The notes: a model not told the origin generated them from the sequence alone. Shown: positions 34,467 to 44,008, counted from the stretch's first letter. The stretch is DNA of 64,000 bases from Acidobacteriota bacterium (GCA_005799825.1 SYFT01000004.1:1-64000); one strand, 5' to 3'. Numbers and translations: made by a program.

Positions 34467-36055
34467 CGCCGCTTGAGCGTGCGAACGATCGCGCGTGCGG
34501 CGTTCAGGCCCGACTGGCCGGTGAGACCGCCGCCGGGATGGGTTCCCGCGCTGGCGAAGTACAAACGCTGAATGGGTGTCTGGTACTGCGCCGCGCCCTG
34601 CACGGGACGACTGACCCACCATTGATCGAGTGTCTGCTCGCCGTGAGAGATGTGACCGCCCACAAAACCCCAGTGCGTCTCGAGATCTTCTGGCGTGATG
34701 ACTTCGCGTTCGACGACCGACGCCTCAAGGCCTGGAGCGTGTGGCGCCAGCGTGTTCATGACCGAGCGATACAACGCTTCGCGCGTGCCCGACCATGTCC
34801 CTTCGCGCAACGTTCGCGGTGCGTAGTGCACGTACACCGACATGACGTGCTGGCCCTCGGGTGCGAGCGTGGAGTCGTTCATGGTCGGCACTGCCAACTC
34901 AAGCCAGGGGTGGGGCGAGTGGTGGCCATACTTGGCCGCATCAAACGCGCGCTCGATGTAATCGATATCGGGCGCAATCAACAGGCGACCCTTGAGCGAC
35001 AGCTCGTCTCCATGCAGCGCGGGGAATGCCGGCGCGGCCGAGAGGGACAGGTTGACCTTCGCCGTGACGCCCCGTCCGCGGACCTGACGCATTCGCTGCA
35101 GGAACGACGGGGCCAGGTCAGCGGGGTCCAGAAGGTTGAGACACAAGTGTCTGGGGTCAACCGCGCCGACCACGGCATGCGCGGCGATCTCTTCGCCGGT
35201 GTCGAGCACCACGCCGGTCGCCACACCATCGTGCGTCAATACGCGTGCAACTCTGGCCTGTGTTCGAATCAGCGCCCCAGACGCTTCTGCCAGTTCAGCC
35301 AGCGCCTGAGCGAGCGCACCCGGCCCGCCAACCATGGTGACACCGCCACCAACGGGCATCGGGTCTTCGGCTATGCGGTTGATGAGCATTGCGCCGGTTC
35401 CGGCAGACCACGGACCGAGTAGATGTCCGAACACCCCGCGCACGCCAATTGCGGCCTGCACGAGATCGTGTTCGAACCACTCGGCCACCAGATCCGCCAC
35501 CGCCATGGGCGCATATCGTGCAAGCCTGCCCAGGTCGCGCCGACCGAGGGCTCGGACCCGGCGACCGGTGCCAAACAGGTCGAGCAGTTCCCGGTAGGAC
35601 GGGGCATCAATTGACGGCGGCGCATGGCGATTGATGTTCGCCATCACGCCAGACAGTCGTTGCATGGTCAGCACGAAGGACTGCCACTGGCCTGCGTCAT
35701 GGGCCGACAGCCGGTTGATCGAGGCGGCCGTCAGGATGTCATCGCGATGGAACGTGATGCACTCGCCGTTGTGACCGAGCGTTGTGAGCGCCGGGTCCGG
35801 CAGCAGGAACTTGAGCTTGGCGCGCGCGAGTGCGGAATTCCCGCGGTGGAGCGTGCGCACCACCTCCGGCGAGAGCGGCCCGAGCGAGTGGCTCAGCCGC
35901 GGCGCACTGAATCCCCGTATGGATGTGTTGGTGATGGCGGCGCCGCCCACCCGGTCGTGCTGATCGAGCACCACCACGGCGAGTTTGTGCCGAGCCAGGG
36001 TGGCCGCGGCCACCAGACCATTGATCCCGCCACCGACGATGACGACGTCGGTCAT
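34463..36055 (-). CDS. PYROXD2/phytoene-desaturase-like FAD oxidoreductase, copy 2
   Basis: 530 aa from the ATG at 36055, overlapping the stop of copy 1 as ATGA; the ORF extension is a shadow. The FAD dinucleotide motif is VVIVGGGINGLVAAATLARH with a downstream VLDQHDRVGGAA. The C-terminal FAD segment reads YFASAGTHPGGGLTGQSGLN. It is a paralogue of the adjacent upstream gene, which has the same length. These enzymes belong to the carotenoid-desaturase/amine-oxidase group, but no carotenoid genes are nearby. The GcvT-like and permease neighbours suggest an amine or amino-acid substrate (inference). Confidence 0.85.
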   Translation of the reverse strand: MTDVVIVGGGINGLVAAATLARHKLAVVVLDQHDRVGGAAITNTSIRGFSAPRLSHSLGPLSPEVVRTLHRGNSALARAKLKFLLPDPALTTLGHNGECITFHRDDILTAASINRLSAHDAGQWQSFVLTMQRLSGVMANINRHAPPSIDAPSYRELLDLFGTGRRVRALGRRDLGRLARYAPMAVADLVAEWFEHDLVQAAIGVRGVFGHLLGPWSAGTGAMLINRIAEDPMPVGGGVTMVGGPGALAQALAELAEASGALIRTQARVARVLTHDGVATGVVLDTGEEIAAHAVVGAVDPRHLCLNLLDPADLAPSFLQRMRQVRGRGVTAKVNLSLSAAPAFPALHGDELSLKGRLLIAPDIDYIERAFDAAKYGHHSPHPWLELAVPTMNDSTLAPEGQHVMSVYVHYAPRTLREGTWSGTREALYRSVMNTLAPHAPGLEASVVEREVITPEDLETHWGFVGGHISHGEQTLDQWWVSRPVQGAAQYQTPIQRLYFASAGTHPGGGLTGQSGLNAARAIVRTLKRR

Positions 36056-37644
36056 CGCCGCATCGCTTTCATCGCGGCATTGCGGCCAGGTGCGCCCATG
36101 ATGCCGCCACCAGGATGAGTGGCGGACCCGCACATGTAGAGTCCCTTGATCGGCGTCCGGTAGTCGGCCCAGCCGGGTGCCGGACGCAGCACGAACAGTT
36201 GTTCGAGGGTGAGCTCGCCCTGGAAGATGTTGCCTTCAGACAACCCGAACGTGCGTTCGATATCGAGGGGCGTCACCACCTGCCTGTGCAGAATCAGGTC
36301 TTTGAGGTTGGGCGCGTATTCGGCAATGGTGTCGATCACCGCGTCACCAAACGCCTCGCGATGTTGATCCCACAACGGCGTGTCACCCGTGGAGGGTTCC
36401 CGCAGATCGTATGGCGCGTACTGCACAAAACACGACATCACGTGTTTGCCAGGCGGCGCGAGCGTGGAGTCCGTGAGGCTGGGTATGACGATGTCGATGT
36501 AGGGGCGGCGCGAGTACTGACCGTACTTTGCCTGATCGTAGGCCCGCTCCATATAGTCCACGTTCGGCGAGATCGAGATCGCGCCACGCAGGTGCGGGCC
36601 TGCGCCCTTGAGTGCGGTGAAGTCGGGCAATCCGTCGAGCGCCAGGTTGACCTTGCCTGACGAGCCGCGAAACTTGTAGTGGCGAATGTCTTCGACAAAG
36701 TCCCCAGGCAGATGCGATTCGCCCACCATCTTCATGAACGTCAACCGCGGGTCCACGCTCGAGAGCACAGTGTCGGCGAGCACGTAGTCGCCGTTCTCAA
36801 GCACCACGCCCGTCGCGCGGCCGTTGCTGATAAGAACCCTGCTGACCGATGCCTCAAGCCGGATCTCGGCACCGGCCGCCCGGGCAGCTGATGCAATCGA
36901 CTCCGAGAGCATGCCCGTGCCGCCACGCGACAGACCCCACGACCTGAAGGCGCCGTCGATCTCGCCCATGTAGTGATGCAGCAGCACATACGCCGTGCCC
37001 GGAGACCGCACGCCCAGGAACGTGCCGATAATGCCCGACGCCGACATCGTGGCCTTGAGCACATCCGTCTCGAACCACTGGTCGAGGAAATCCGCCGCGC
37101 TCATGGTGAGCAACTGCGTCTGGTTGTATCGGCTCGCGTCGGGCATCGCGCGGAAGCGGGTCAGGATGTCGAGCAACGGCTTGAGGTCGCGCAGTTTTCG
37201 CGAGAAGGGATCCGACGGCGTCATGCCGAGGATCGGCTTCGCGAAGCGGCTCATGTCCACCATCGCCAAGCCGTACTCGTCATACGCCTCAGCGTCTACG
37301 CGCGAATGACGCGAAATGTCACGGAACGTCTGTGCGTGATCGTTGGTCCGCCACAGGTAGTCACCACTCGGCATGGGCGTGAATGTGCCGTCGAGTGGCA
37401 ACAGTTCCAGCCCATGTTTCGCCAATTCCAGCTCGCGGATGATCTCGGGCCGCAGTAGCGACACGACGTAGGAACAGACTGAGTATTTAAACCCTGGGTA
37501 GATCTCTTCGGTGACTGCCGCCCCGCCCACCACATGCCGTCGTTCGAGCACCAGGACCTTGCGCCCTGCACGGGCGAGATACGCGGCGGCGGTCAGGCCA
37601 TTGTGTCCGGCACCAATGACAATGGCGTCGTAGTGCGAGGGCAT
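36052..37644 (-). CDS. PYROXD2/phytoene-desaturase-like FAD oxidoreductase, copy 1
   Basis: 530 aa from the ATG at 37644; eleven more residues are possible from 37677. It has the FAD motif DAIVIGAGHNGLTAAAYLAR, VLVLERRHVVGGAA, and the C-terminal YMCGSATHPGGGIMGAPGRN typical of PYROXD2-type proteins. It is divergent from the GcvT-like gene across 90 bp, so the two may share control. Copy 2 follows with a 4-bp overlap. The two copies are diverged well beyond recent duplication and may form a heteromer or act on successive steps. Confidence 0.87.
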   Translation of the reverse strand: MPSHYDAIVIGAGHNGLTAAAYLARAGRKVLVLERRHVVGGAAVTEEIYPGFKYSVCSYVVSLLRPEIIRELELAKHGLELLPLDGTFTPMPSGDYLWRTNDHAQTFRDISRHSRVDAEAYDEYGLAMVDMSRFAKPILGMTPSDPFSRKLRDLKPLLDILTRFRAMPDASRYNQTQLLTMSAADFLDQWFETDVLKATMSASGIIGTFLGVRSPGTAYVLLHHYMGEIDGAFRSWGLSRGGTGMLSESIASAARAAGAEIRLEASVSRVLISNGRATGVVLENGDYVLADTVLSSVDPRLTFMKMVGESHLPGDFVEDIRHYKFRGSSGKVNLALDGLPDFTALKGAGPHLRGAISISPNVDYMERAYDQAKYGQYSRRPYIDIVIPSLTDSTLAPPGKHVMSCFVQYAPYDLREPSTGDTPLWDQHREAFGDAVIDTIAEYAPNLKDLILHRQVVTPLDIERTFGLSEGNIFQGELTLEQLFVLRPAPGWADYRTPIKGLYMCGSATHPGGGIMGAPGRNAAMKAMRR

Positions 37645-37734
37645 CTGCTTGAATTTTACTCGGAATCCTGGGTTCAAAGTCGAGGGGGACCGGAGTCAGG
37701 GCACTTTCACGCAACCTCGAGTAATATTCTCCCT

Positions 37735-38922
37735 ATGCTCGTCGGCACGCCGTTTCACGACCGTATCCTGCCGCTCTGCAAGAGCCTCAACTACCGCGAC
37801 TGGGCCGGCTACTACACGGCGAGCGCGTACGAAACCCATCACGACCACGAATACAACGCCATCAGGAACGGCACGGCGCTGATCGACATCTCCCCCCTGT
37901 TCAAGTACCTGATCACCGGACCCGGTGCGGTCCATCTGGTGGACCGAGTCATCACTCGCGACGCGCATCGGATGAGACCAGGGCAGGTCGTCTACACCCC
38001 ATGGTGCAACGAGCAGGGCCGCGTGCTCGACGACGGCACAGTGACCAGACTGGGGGAGCAGGCGTTCCGCTGGACCGCCGCAGAACCAAACCTGCGATGG
38101 CTCCGCCAGCAGTCGGCCGGCCTGGATGTCCATATCGAGGACGTCTCCGAGCAGGTCGCGGCCCTCGCGCTGCAGGGCCCTACGTCAGCGGCTCTCCTGC
38201 GAAGCATCGTCGACGGGGACATTGAGGGCGTGAAGTACTTCGGGATGACGAGCGTGAAAATTGCAGGCGCCGACGTTGACGTGTCCCGCACAGGCTACAC
38301 CGGCGATCTTGGCTATGAACTGTGGATGGACCGTGCCGAAGCGCTCAAAGTCTGGGACGTCCTCGTGGCGGCCGGACCCGCGTACGGACTGATGCCCGCC
38401 GGCATGCTGGCTCTGGATGTTTCGCGCGTCGAGGCGGGTCTGCTCTTGATTGACGTAGATTTCTTCAGCGTACGAAAAGCGGTGACTGCCGCGCAGATTT
38501 ATTCGCCCTTTGAGTTGGGCCTGGGCCGACTGGTTGATTTCAACAAGGAACGTTTTGTTGGCCGCGCTGCACTGGTGGCGGAACGTACCGTCGCTCCGAG
38601 ACGACGCATCGTCGGCCTCACACTCGACTGGCCGTCGGTCGAGCGGCTGTACGAAGCCGTCGGCCTGCCACCGATGGCACTTGCCACCGCTTCTCGCGTT
38701 GCCGTGCCCGTGTATGCGGGCGGTGTCCAGATCGGCCGCATGACGTCGTCCACCTGGTCGCCGGTGTTGAAACAGATGATCGGCCTGGCCACCGTCAACG
38801 CATCCCACATGGCTGTGGGCACCACTGTGGAGGTGGAGCACACCGTCGAGGCTGTGCGCCACCGTGCGCCCGCCGTGGTGACGATGACGCCGTTTTTTAA
38901 TCCGGCGAGAAAGACGGCGTGA
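37735..38922 (+). CDS. GcvT-family folate-dependent aminomethyltransferase-like protein
   Basis: 395 aa from the ATG at 37735; the ORF extension lies in the divergent gene. GcvT landmarks: EYNAIRNGTALIDISPLFKY, RDAHRMRPGQVVYTPWCNEQG, SRTGYTGDLGYELWM, and the C-terminal barrel (VYAGGVQIGRMTSSTWSP). Family members transfer one-carbon units to tetrahydrofolate from glycine, sarcosine, dimethylsulfoniopropionate or other methylated compounds. No other glycine-cleavage gene is present, so a demethylase role fed by the adjacent FAD enzymes is more likely than a role in GCV. This is inference from context. Confidence 0.85.
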   Translation: MLVGTPFHDRILPLCKSLNYRDWAGYYTASAYETHHDHEYNAIRNGTALIDISPLFKYLITGPGAVHLVDRVITRDAHRMRPGQVVYTPWCNEQGRVLDDGTVTRLGEQAFRWTAAEPNLRWLRQQSAGLDVHIEDVSEQVAALALQGPTSAALLRSIVDGDIEGVKYFGMTSVKIAGADVDVSRTGYTGDLGYELWMDRAEALKVWDVLVAAGPAYGLMPAGMLALDVSRVEAGLLLIDVDFFSVRKAVTAAQIYSPFELGLGRLVDFNKERFVGRAALVAERTVAPRRRIVGLTLDWPSVERLYEAVGLPPMALATASRVAVPVYAGGVQIGRMTSSTWSPVLKQMIGLATVNASHMAVGTTVEVEHTVEAVRHRAPAVVTMTPFFNPARKTA

Positions 38923-38982
38923 CACTCAGGGCCGTAGCGCGCAGTTTGTTCTACGCCGCGTGATACAACTGCCCGAGCCCAC

Positions 38983-40266
38983 ATGAGCGAACGCTCCGGC
39001 CGTCTGCGGCGTGAACTTGGCAAGTGGGACCTGACTGCCATTGGGGTGAACCAGGTCATTGGCGGCGCTGTCTTCCTCATGGCGGCGCCTCTGGCGACGC
39101 AGATCGGTGCATGGAGCGCCATCGCAGTGGCGCTGGTGGGGATCCTTTCTCTGATGATCGCGCTCAACTTCGCCGAGGCCGGCAGCCGGTTTGACGGCAC
39201 CGGCGGCGCGTATCTCTACACACGCGCGGCGTTTGGGCGCTTTTTCAGCTTCGAAGTGGGCTGGATGATGTGGGTGACCCGCGTCACCAGCTGGGCCTCG
39301 GTCGTCAACGGGCTCACCACGGCGCTTGCATACTACTGGCTCGCGCTTGGAGCCAACCAACCAGGCCTGGCCCGCGAAGCGGTCATCACAGGCGTGGTCC
39401 TGACGATCATGACGATCAACGTGCTCGGCATCCGGCAGAGCGCGTGGGTGGTGAACGCGCTGACGGTGGGCAAGCTGATGCCGCTTGTGATCTTCATCCT
39501 CTTTGGTCTGCCGTATGTGGCGTTTGACGCTCTTCGGCCGGACGTCGCGCTGACCTGGACGCAGATCTCGACGTCGGCTCTGCTCCTGATCTTTGCGTAC
39601 GGCGGCTACGAGGTTGTGGGTGTTCCCGCCGGAGAAACCCGGGATCCCAAACGCGCCGTGCCCTTCGCCATGGTCATGACCACCGTCATTGTCGCCGTGG
39701 TGATGACGTTGGCGCAGGTGGTTGCCATGGGGACGCTGCCCAATATCGCCGGGTCGCAGAGGCCGCTTGCGGACGCGTCCCTGATCTTCATCGGCGCGTG
39801 GGGCGCCCTGCTCATGACCACCGGTGCCGCCGTTTCGATGAGCGGCAACAACATGGGACAGGCACTGTCGGGATCGCGCAACCTTTACGCGCTAGCGGAA
39901 CAGGGCGATCTGCCGTCCGTGTTCGGCCGTGTCCATCCGCGGTTCCACACACCTGCCGTGGCGATCGTGGTGACCTCGCTCGTGGCGCTGGCGCTCGCGC
40001 TGTCGGGGAACTTTGTCACGCTGGCGGCCAGCAGCGCGGTCAGCAGGTTGATGGTGTACGCGGGAACGTGCGCGTCGGTGCTGGTGCTTCGCCGGCAGGG
40101 ACGTGCGGCATTTATGATTCCCGGCGGGCCCGTCATTCCTGTAGTCGCGCTGTTGGTGTCTTTGGCTATTCTCGGCGGTGCCACGACGCTGCAGCTGCAG
40201 GTGGGCCTCGTCGCACTGGTTGTGGGCGCCGCGTTGTATCTTGTGGCTCGCTGGAGATCGCGATGA
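38983..40266 (+). CDS. APC-family amino-acid permease
   Basis: 427 aa with about twelve membrane segments. It has the N-terminal APC motif ELGKWDLTAIGVNQVIGGAVF and the conserved GTGGAYLYTRAAFGRFFSF, and later FAYGGYEVVGVPAGETRDP. It imports an amino acid or amine across the inner membrane. It follows the GcvT-like gene by 60 bp on the same strand. It may therefore supply the substrate of the FAD/GcvT enzymes. Its stop overlaps the next start by 4 bp. Confidence 0.9.
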   Translation: MSERSGRLRRELGKWDLTAIGVNQVIGGAVFLMAAPLATQIGAWSAIAVALVGILSLMIALNFAEAGSRFDGTGGAYLYTRAAFGRFFSFEVGWMMWVTRVTSWASVVNGLTTALAYYWLALGANQPGLAREAVITGVVLTIMTINVLGIRQSAWVVNALTVGKLMPLVIFILFGLPYVAFDALRPDVALTWTQISTSALLLIFAYGGYEVVGVPAGETRDPKRAVPFAMVMTTVIVAVVMTLAQVVAMGTLPNIAGSQRPLADASLIFIGAWGALLMTTGAAVSMSGNNMGQALSGSRNLYALAEQGDLPSVFGRVHPRFHTPAVAIVVTSLVALALALSGNFVTLAASSAVSRLMVYAGTCASVLVLRRQGRAAFMIPGGPVIPVVALLVSLAILGGATTLQLQVGLVALVVGAALYLVARWRSR

Positions 40267-40769
40267 AACAGATGTTCATTCTGGGTGTGGTGATGGTAGC
40301 GATGGCGATTCCAGTATTTGCGAACGCGCAGATGGTGATTGTGGTGCGGCATGCCGAGCGGGCGGACGACGGCGCGTCGCCGGGCACATCGATGACCGCG
40401 AGCCCCGACCCCGAACTGTCCGCGGCGGGAAAGGCACGGGCGCAGAAACTGGCGGCGATGCTGGGTGATGCGGGCATCACGGCCATCTACACCACCGAAT
40501 ACAAGCGCACGAAGGACACGGCGGCGCCTCTTGCGGCAAAGACCGGCGTGATGGCCGAGGTGGTGCTAGCGCGTGACGCGGCAGCACTGATTGCGAAGGT
40601 CAAGTTGCACAAGACAGGTGCGGTTCTTGTAGTCGGCCACTCCAATACCGTGCCCGCAGTCGTTAAAGCTCTTGGCGGCTCCGCAGTAACGATGGCCGAT
40701 GATGAGTACGACAGCATGTATTTTGTGGTGGTCAACGGCACCACCACTCGCATTCGGTTCAAGCCGTGA
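40263..40769 (+). CDS. exported histidine phosphatase (phosphoglycerate mutase-like)
   Basis: 168 aa from the ATG at 40263, overlapping the permease stop (ATGA). Signal peptide MKQMFILGVVMVAMAIPVFANA. The histidine-phosphatase motif is intact: MVIVVRHAERADDG, then TTEYKRTKDTAAPLA with the second Arg, and VLVVGHSNTVPAVVKAL with the second His. It is a periplasmic or surface phosphatase of unknown substrate. It is translationally coupled to the permease upstream and the M14 peptidase downstream. Confidence 0.85.
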   Translation: MKQMFILGVVMVAMAIPVFANAQMVIVVRHAERADDGASPGTSMTASPDPELSAAGKARAQKLAAMLGDAGITAIYTTEYKRTKDTAAPLAAKTGVMAEVVLARDAAALIAKVKLHKTGAVLVVGHSNTVPAVVKALGGSAVTMADDEYDSMYFVVVNGTTTRIRFKP

Positions 40770-42136
40770 CCTGTCGTCGGCGGTGGCGGTCGCGGTGCGC
40801 AGTACTGGTCCTGGCGTGCACCGCTGGTGCGGCGATCGGCGCTGGCCCTGAGGCGCAGCGGGCGGGGGCACCCTCGCCACCGGTTCTGGCCAGGATGTGG
40901 GACGCCGAGCACGTGTCGTCGCTCGTGTCGCCCCTTGTTGACCATGCCGAGGTGAAGTCGCGCATCCAGGCGATTGCCGCGTCGGACAGCCCTGTGATCC
41001 GAGTGCGCGAGGTGGGGCGGTCCCTTGAAGGTCGTGAGGTATGGGACGTCACATTCGGCACGGGTCCCACCACAGTCCTCATGTGGTCGCAGATGCATGG
41101 CGACGAGCCGACGGCGACGTCAGCACTATTCGACATCTACGAGTACATCCGTCTGCACGAAAAGGAACCAGCCGTGCAGCAGGTGCTGTCGGCGCTGACC
41201 GTGCACACGGTGCCGATGCTCAATCCTGACGGCTCGGAGCGATTCCAGCGGCGCAACGTGCAGAGCATCGACATCAACCGCGATGCGCTGTTGCTGCAGA
41301 CTCCGGAGGGGCGCCTGCTTAAGTCGCTGCGGGACGAGTTAAACCCGGCTGTGGGGTTCAACCTCCACAATCAGAGCTGGCGCACCACGGTCGGGAAGCC
41401 GCCGAAGGGCGCGGCCATCTCGCTGCTTTCCGTGGCTTACGACGAAGAGCGCTCGGTAAGCCCTGGTCGTTTGCTGACCAAGCGCCTTGGTGCCGTGGTG
41501 CGCGATGCACTCGAGCCGTTTGCACTGGGCCGCATCGGCAAGTACGACGACAGCTTCGAGGTGCGCGCCTTCGGTGACAACCTGACGCTCTGGGGAACGC
41601 CGGTGTTGCTGGTGGAGACTGGGCCGTGGCCCGAGGTCAACCCCGATCCCATGTTGCTGCGGCTGAACTACACCGCCCTGATTCACGCGCTTCACGCGTT
41701 GGCGGATGGGTCGGTACACAAGGCCGATGCGGCCCGGTACGATTCGCTGCCGGAGAACCAGACCGGGGGGTTCTACACAATTATTCGGAATGTATCGATC
41801 GTCACAGGCACCGGCATCCCGTCGTTTACCGGCGATGTCGGCCTTGTGGCGAATCGGCGCGTACGCATCGAAGACGGCAAGCGAGTGCTTGTCACGCAGC
41901 ATTCGATTGACGACATCGGAGATCTGCGCACGGCCGGTGGCCTGTTCGAGGTGGATGGTGCGGGCAAGGTGCTGGCGCCGCTTCGACCCGGTGCGGAGGT
42001 CGGCACCGAACTGGCCTTGCCCGCAGGTAAGTGGGATTCGACGATCGTCGTAGGCGCGCCAGCCAATGTGATGATGCTGGCGCCGTTGCCGGACGGCCGG
42101 TATCGTGTCGAGCGGGTATTTCGGGGAACAACCTGA
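40766..42136 (+). CDS. secreted M14-family zinc peptidase
   Basis: 456 aa from the GTG at 40766, overlapping the previous stop (GTGA). Signal peptide CAVLVLACTAGAAIGAG. The zinc-site HxxE is in MWSQMHGDEPTATSALFDI, the substrate region in TVPMLNPDGSERFQRRNVQS with DINRDALLLQTPEG, and a further histidine in PAVGFNLHNQSWR. The catalytic domain (to about 300) is followed by a beta-rich C-terminal region that might bind substrate. It is the last gene before a strong terminator-like hairpin. Confidence 0.85.
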   Translation: MTCRRRWRSRCAVLVLACTAGAAIGAGPEAQRAGAPSPPVLARMWDAEHVSSLVSPLVDHAEVKSRIQAIAASDSPVIRVREVGRSLEGREVWDVTFGTGPTTVLMWSQMHGDEPTATSALFDIYEYIRLHEKEPAVQQVLSALTVHTVPMLNPDGSERFQRRNVQSIDINRDALLLQTPEGRLLKSLRDELNPAVGFNLHNQSWRTTVGKPPKGAAISLLSVAYDEERSVSPGRLLTKRLGAVVRDALEPFALGRIGKYDDSFEVRAFGDNLTLWGTPVLLVETGPWPEVNPDPMLLRLNYTALIHALHALADGSVHKADAARYDSLPENQTGGFYTIIRNVSIVTGTGIPSFTGDVGLVANRRVRIEDGKRVLVTQHSIDDIGDLRTAGGLFEVDGAGKVLAPLRPGAEVGTELALPAGKWDSTIVVGAPANVMMLAPLPDGRYRVERVFRGTT

Positions 42137-42184
42137 AAAGACGTCGGGTGCCTTTCTAGAGGAAAAAGACACCCGACGTCTTTT
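42136..42184 (+). terminator. intrinsic terminator after the M14 peptidase gene
   Basis: AAAAGACGTCGGGTG (42136-42150) is perfectly complementary to CACCCGACGTCTTTT (42170-42184), and the T-run continues to 42187. The 15-bp stem has a 19-nt loop. The A/T-flanked stem could terminate in both directions. It directly abuts the stop codon and precedes the panE ribosome site. Confidence 0.85.
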
Positions 42185-42201
42185 TTTCTGTGGAGTCCGG
42201 T

Positions 42202-43128
42202 ATGAAGATCGCGGTTATCGGGGCGGGTGCGGTGGGCGGGTATTACGGTGCGCTGTTGTCCAGGGCGGGCGCGGATGTCAGTTTTGTGGCCAGGGGCGCG
42301 CACCGGGATGCGATTCTCGCCAACGGGCTGCGCATCATCGGCGTCCAGGGCGATTTCACTGTCAAGATCGCCGCCGAAGATGACCCCGCGCGCATCGGCC
42401 CCGTTGACATGGTGATCATCGCGGTCAAGACCTACGACAACGACACGGCGTTCCCATTGGCGAAGGTGCTGATGCGTGAAGGAACGGCCGTCTTGACGCT
42501 CCAGAACGGCGTGGACAGCGCCGACGACCTCGCGCAAGCAGTAGGCAGGGCCGCGGTCCTCGCTGGGTCCACCTATATCGCGACCGCGATTGACGCGCCA
42601 GGTGTCATTCGTCAGACCGGATCCCATCGGCGCATTGTGTTCGGCGAGGTGTTTGATCCACCGTCCGAAGTCACGCCGCGAGTGCGTGCGCTGGCGGACC
42701 TCATGCTGGCGGCCGACATCCATGCTGAGCCCGTTGCGGACGCGCGCGTGCCGCTGTGGGAGAAGTTCATCTACCTCGCGCCATTCGCCGCGTTCACCGG
42801 TGCGGCTCGGCTGCCGATTGGCCCGCTCTGGGCTGACGAGGAATCTCGCGCGGCGTTCATGGACGCCGTGCGTGAGGTGGAGCGCGTGGCGCGCGCGTCG
42901 GGCGTCAACGTGGCGGCCGACAGCGTCGAGAAGGTCGCCGCCTACACGGCCGGCATTCCCGCCAGCACGCGGTCGTCGCTGCTCATTGATCTGTCAATCG
43001 GGAAGCGGATCGAAGTGGAATCACTCCCCGGGTCGGTGATCCGCCGTGGGCGCGCGGTTGGCGTCGAGACACCAATGATGCGGGCCCTGTATGCGGCACT
43101 CAGGCCACACCTGAAAATGGGCCAATGA
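42202..43128 (+). CDS. panE: 2-dehydropantoate 2-reductase (ketopantoate reductase)
   Basis: 308 aa from the ATG at 42202, preceded by TGGAGT. It reduces ketopantoate with NADPH in pantothenate synthesis. The Rossmann motif MKIAVIGAGAVGGYYGALLS is intact. MVIIAVKTYDNDTAFP and LTLQNGVDSADDLAQ follow. The catalytic lysine lies in WEKFIYLAPFAAFTG and a C-terminal signature in RSSLLIDLSIGKRIEVESL. Some relatives act on other 2-keto acids. Its last codons run into the octamer array at 43116. Confidence 0.88.
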   Translation: MKIAVIGAGAVGGYYGALLSRAGADVSFVARGAHRDAILANGLRIIGVQGDFTVKIAAEDDPARIGPVDMVIIAVKTYDNDTAFPLAKVLMREGTAVLTLQNGVDSADDLAQAVGRAAVLAGSTYIATAIDAPGVIRQTGSHRRIVFGEVFDPPSEVTPRVRALADLMLAADIHAEPVADARVPLWEKFIYLAPFAAFTGAARLPIGPLWADEESRAAFMDAVREVERVARASGVNVAADSVEKVAAYTAGIPASTRSSLLIDLSIGKRIEVESLPGSVIRRGRAVGVETPMMRALYAALRPHLKMGQ

Positions 43129-43176
43129 GGCAATGGGCCAATGCAATGAGGCAATTGGGCAATGAGGCAATGGCCC
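43116..43176. repeat. octamer short tandem repeat array (AATGRGSC units)
   Basis: Seven 8-bp units plus one 5-bp partial: AATGGGCC, AATGAGGC, AATGGGCC, AATGC, AATGAGGC, AATTGGGC, AATGAGGC, AATGGCCC. The array covers the panE stop and most of the gap before the TauE gene. The same unit recurs at 46989-47021 and, as a short inverted pair, near 21829-21847. Confidence 0.75.
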
Positions 43177-43195
43177 ATTTACACTGGGTCACCAG

Positions 43196-44008
43196 ATGAT
43201 CGTCCTGTTCACCTTCCTCGCCGGGATAGGCGCCGGCAGCCTGGGAGCGATGCTGGGGTTGGGCGGGGGTATCTTCCTGGTGCCGGTCTTGAACATCGCG
43301 CTGGATATGCCGTTGCCGCAGGCGATGGCAATCAGCCTCGTGGCGGTCATCGCCACCTCGAACTTCGTGTCCCTGGCCTCAGCCGGACAGAAGTCAGCGA
43401 ACATTCGATTGGCCATGCTGCTGCAACTGGTTTCGGCTATTGGAGCCATTGGCGGCACCTACATGCTGGACTACATGTCGATGCGTACGCGCGAGCAGGT
43501 CTTCGGCGGGACCACGATCGTGGTTGCTGCGGTGATCCTCTCAAGGCTCAACCAGCGCAACGTATTGCACGGGCACGTCGACGATGTAGGATTTTTGGGT
43601 GGCTGGTTTCAGGATCACGATACGGGCGACTTGGTTGCGTATCGCCTTAAACGCGTTCCCGCTGCGGTTGGGGTCGCCGCCGGCGCCGGAGTGATCTCGA
43701 CGCTTGCCGGGATCGGCGGGGGAGTGCTGGTGGTCCCCGCGCTGAATTCGTGGTGCGGCGTCCCCATGCGAGTGGCTGCCGCGACGAGCGCAGTCATTCT
43801 CGGCGTGACCGCAATTCCTGGCGTGATTGACAATTTCGCGGATGGACACCTCACTAGCCCAATGCTGGCTGCCGGCGGTGTGTTGGGTGTGCTCGTGGGT
43901 TCGCGCGCCGGTTTCTGGATCGGCGCCAAGGTTAAAGTGCGTTCACTCAAAATTTTGCTGGCAGTTATCCTTATCGTGGTCGCGTCCCAATACCTCTTCT
44001 TCAAATGA
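43196..44008 (+). CDS. TauE/SafE-family sulfite or organosulfonate exporter
   Basis: 270 aa with about eight membrane segments in two homologous halves. The family glycine motifs are GIGAGSLGAMLGLGGGIFLV and GVISTLAGIGGGVLVVPALN. Members export sulfite, sulfoacetate or similar anions across the inner membrane. It overlaps the DUF1634 gene by 4 bp and is convergent with the molybdopterin enzyme gene, so a role in sulfite disposal is plausible. Confidence 0.88.
   Translation: MIVLFTFLAGIGAGSLGAMLGLGGGIFLVPVLNIALDMPLPQAMAISLVAVIATSNFVSLASAGQKSANIRLAMLLQLVSAIGAIGGTYMLDYMSMRTREQVFGGTTIVVAAVILSRLNQRNVLHGHVDDVGFLGGWFQDHDTGDLVAYRLKRVPAAVGVAAGAGVISTLAGIGGGVLVVPALNSWCGVPMRVAAATSAVILGVTAIPGVIDNFADGHLTSPMLAAGGVLGVLVGSRAGFWIGAKVKVRSLKILLAVILIVVASQYLFFK

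Noticed and set aside
34463-37644. Carotenoid biosynthesis from the phytoene-desaturase-like pair
   Set aside because: The proteins fit the PYROXD2 branch by their C-terminal THPGGG motifs, and no phytoene synthase or cyclase gene is present.
37735-38922. Glycine cleavage system T protein (gcvT proper)
   Set aside because: No gcvH or gcvP nearby, and the context (FAD oxidoreductases, permease) fits another folate-dependent enzyme better.
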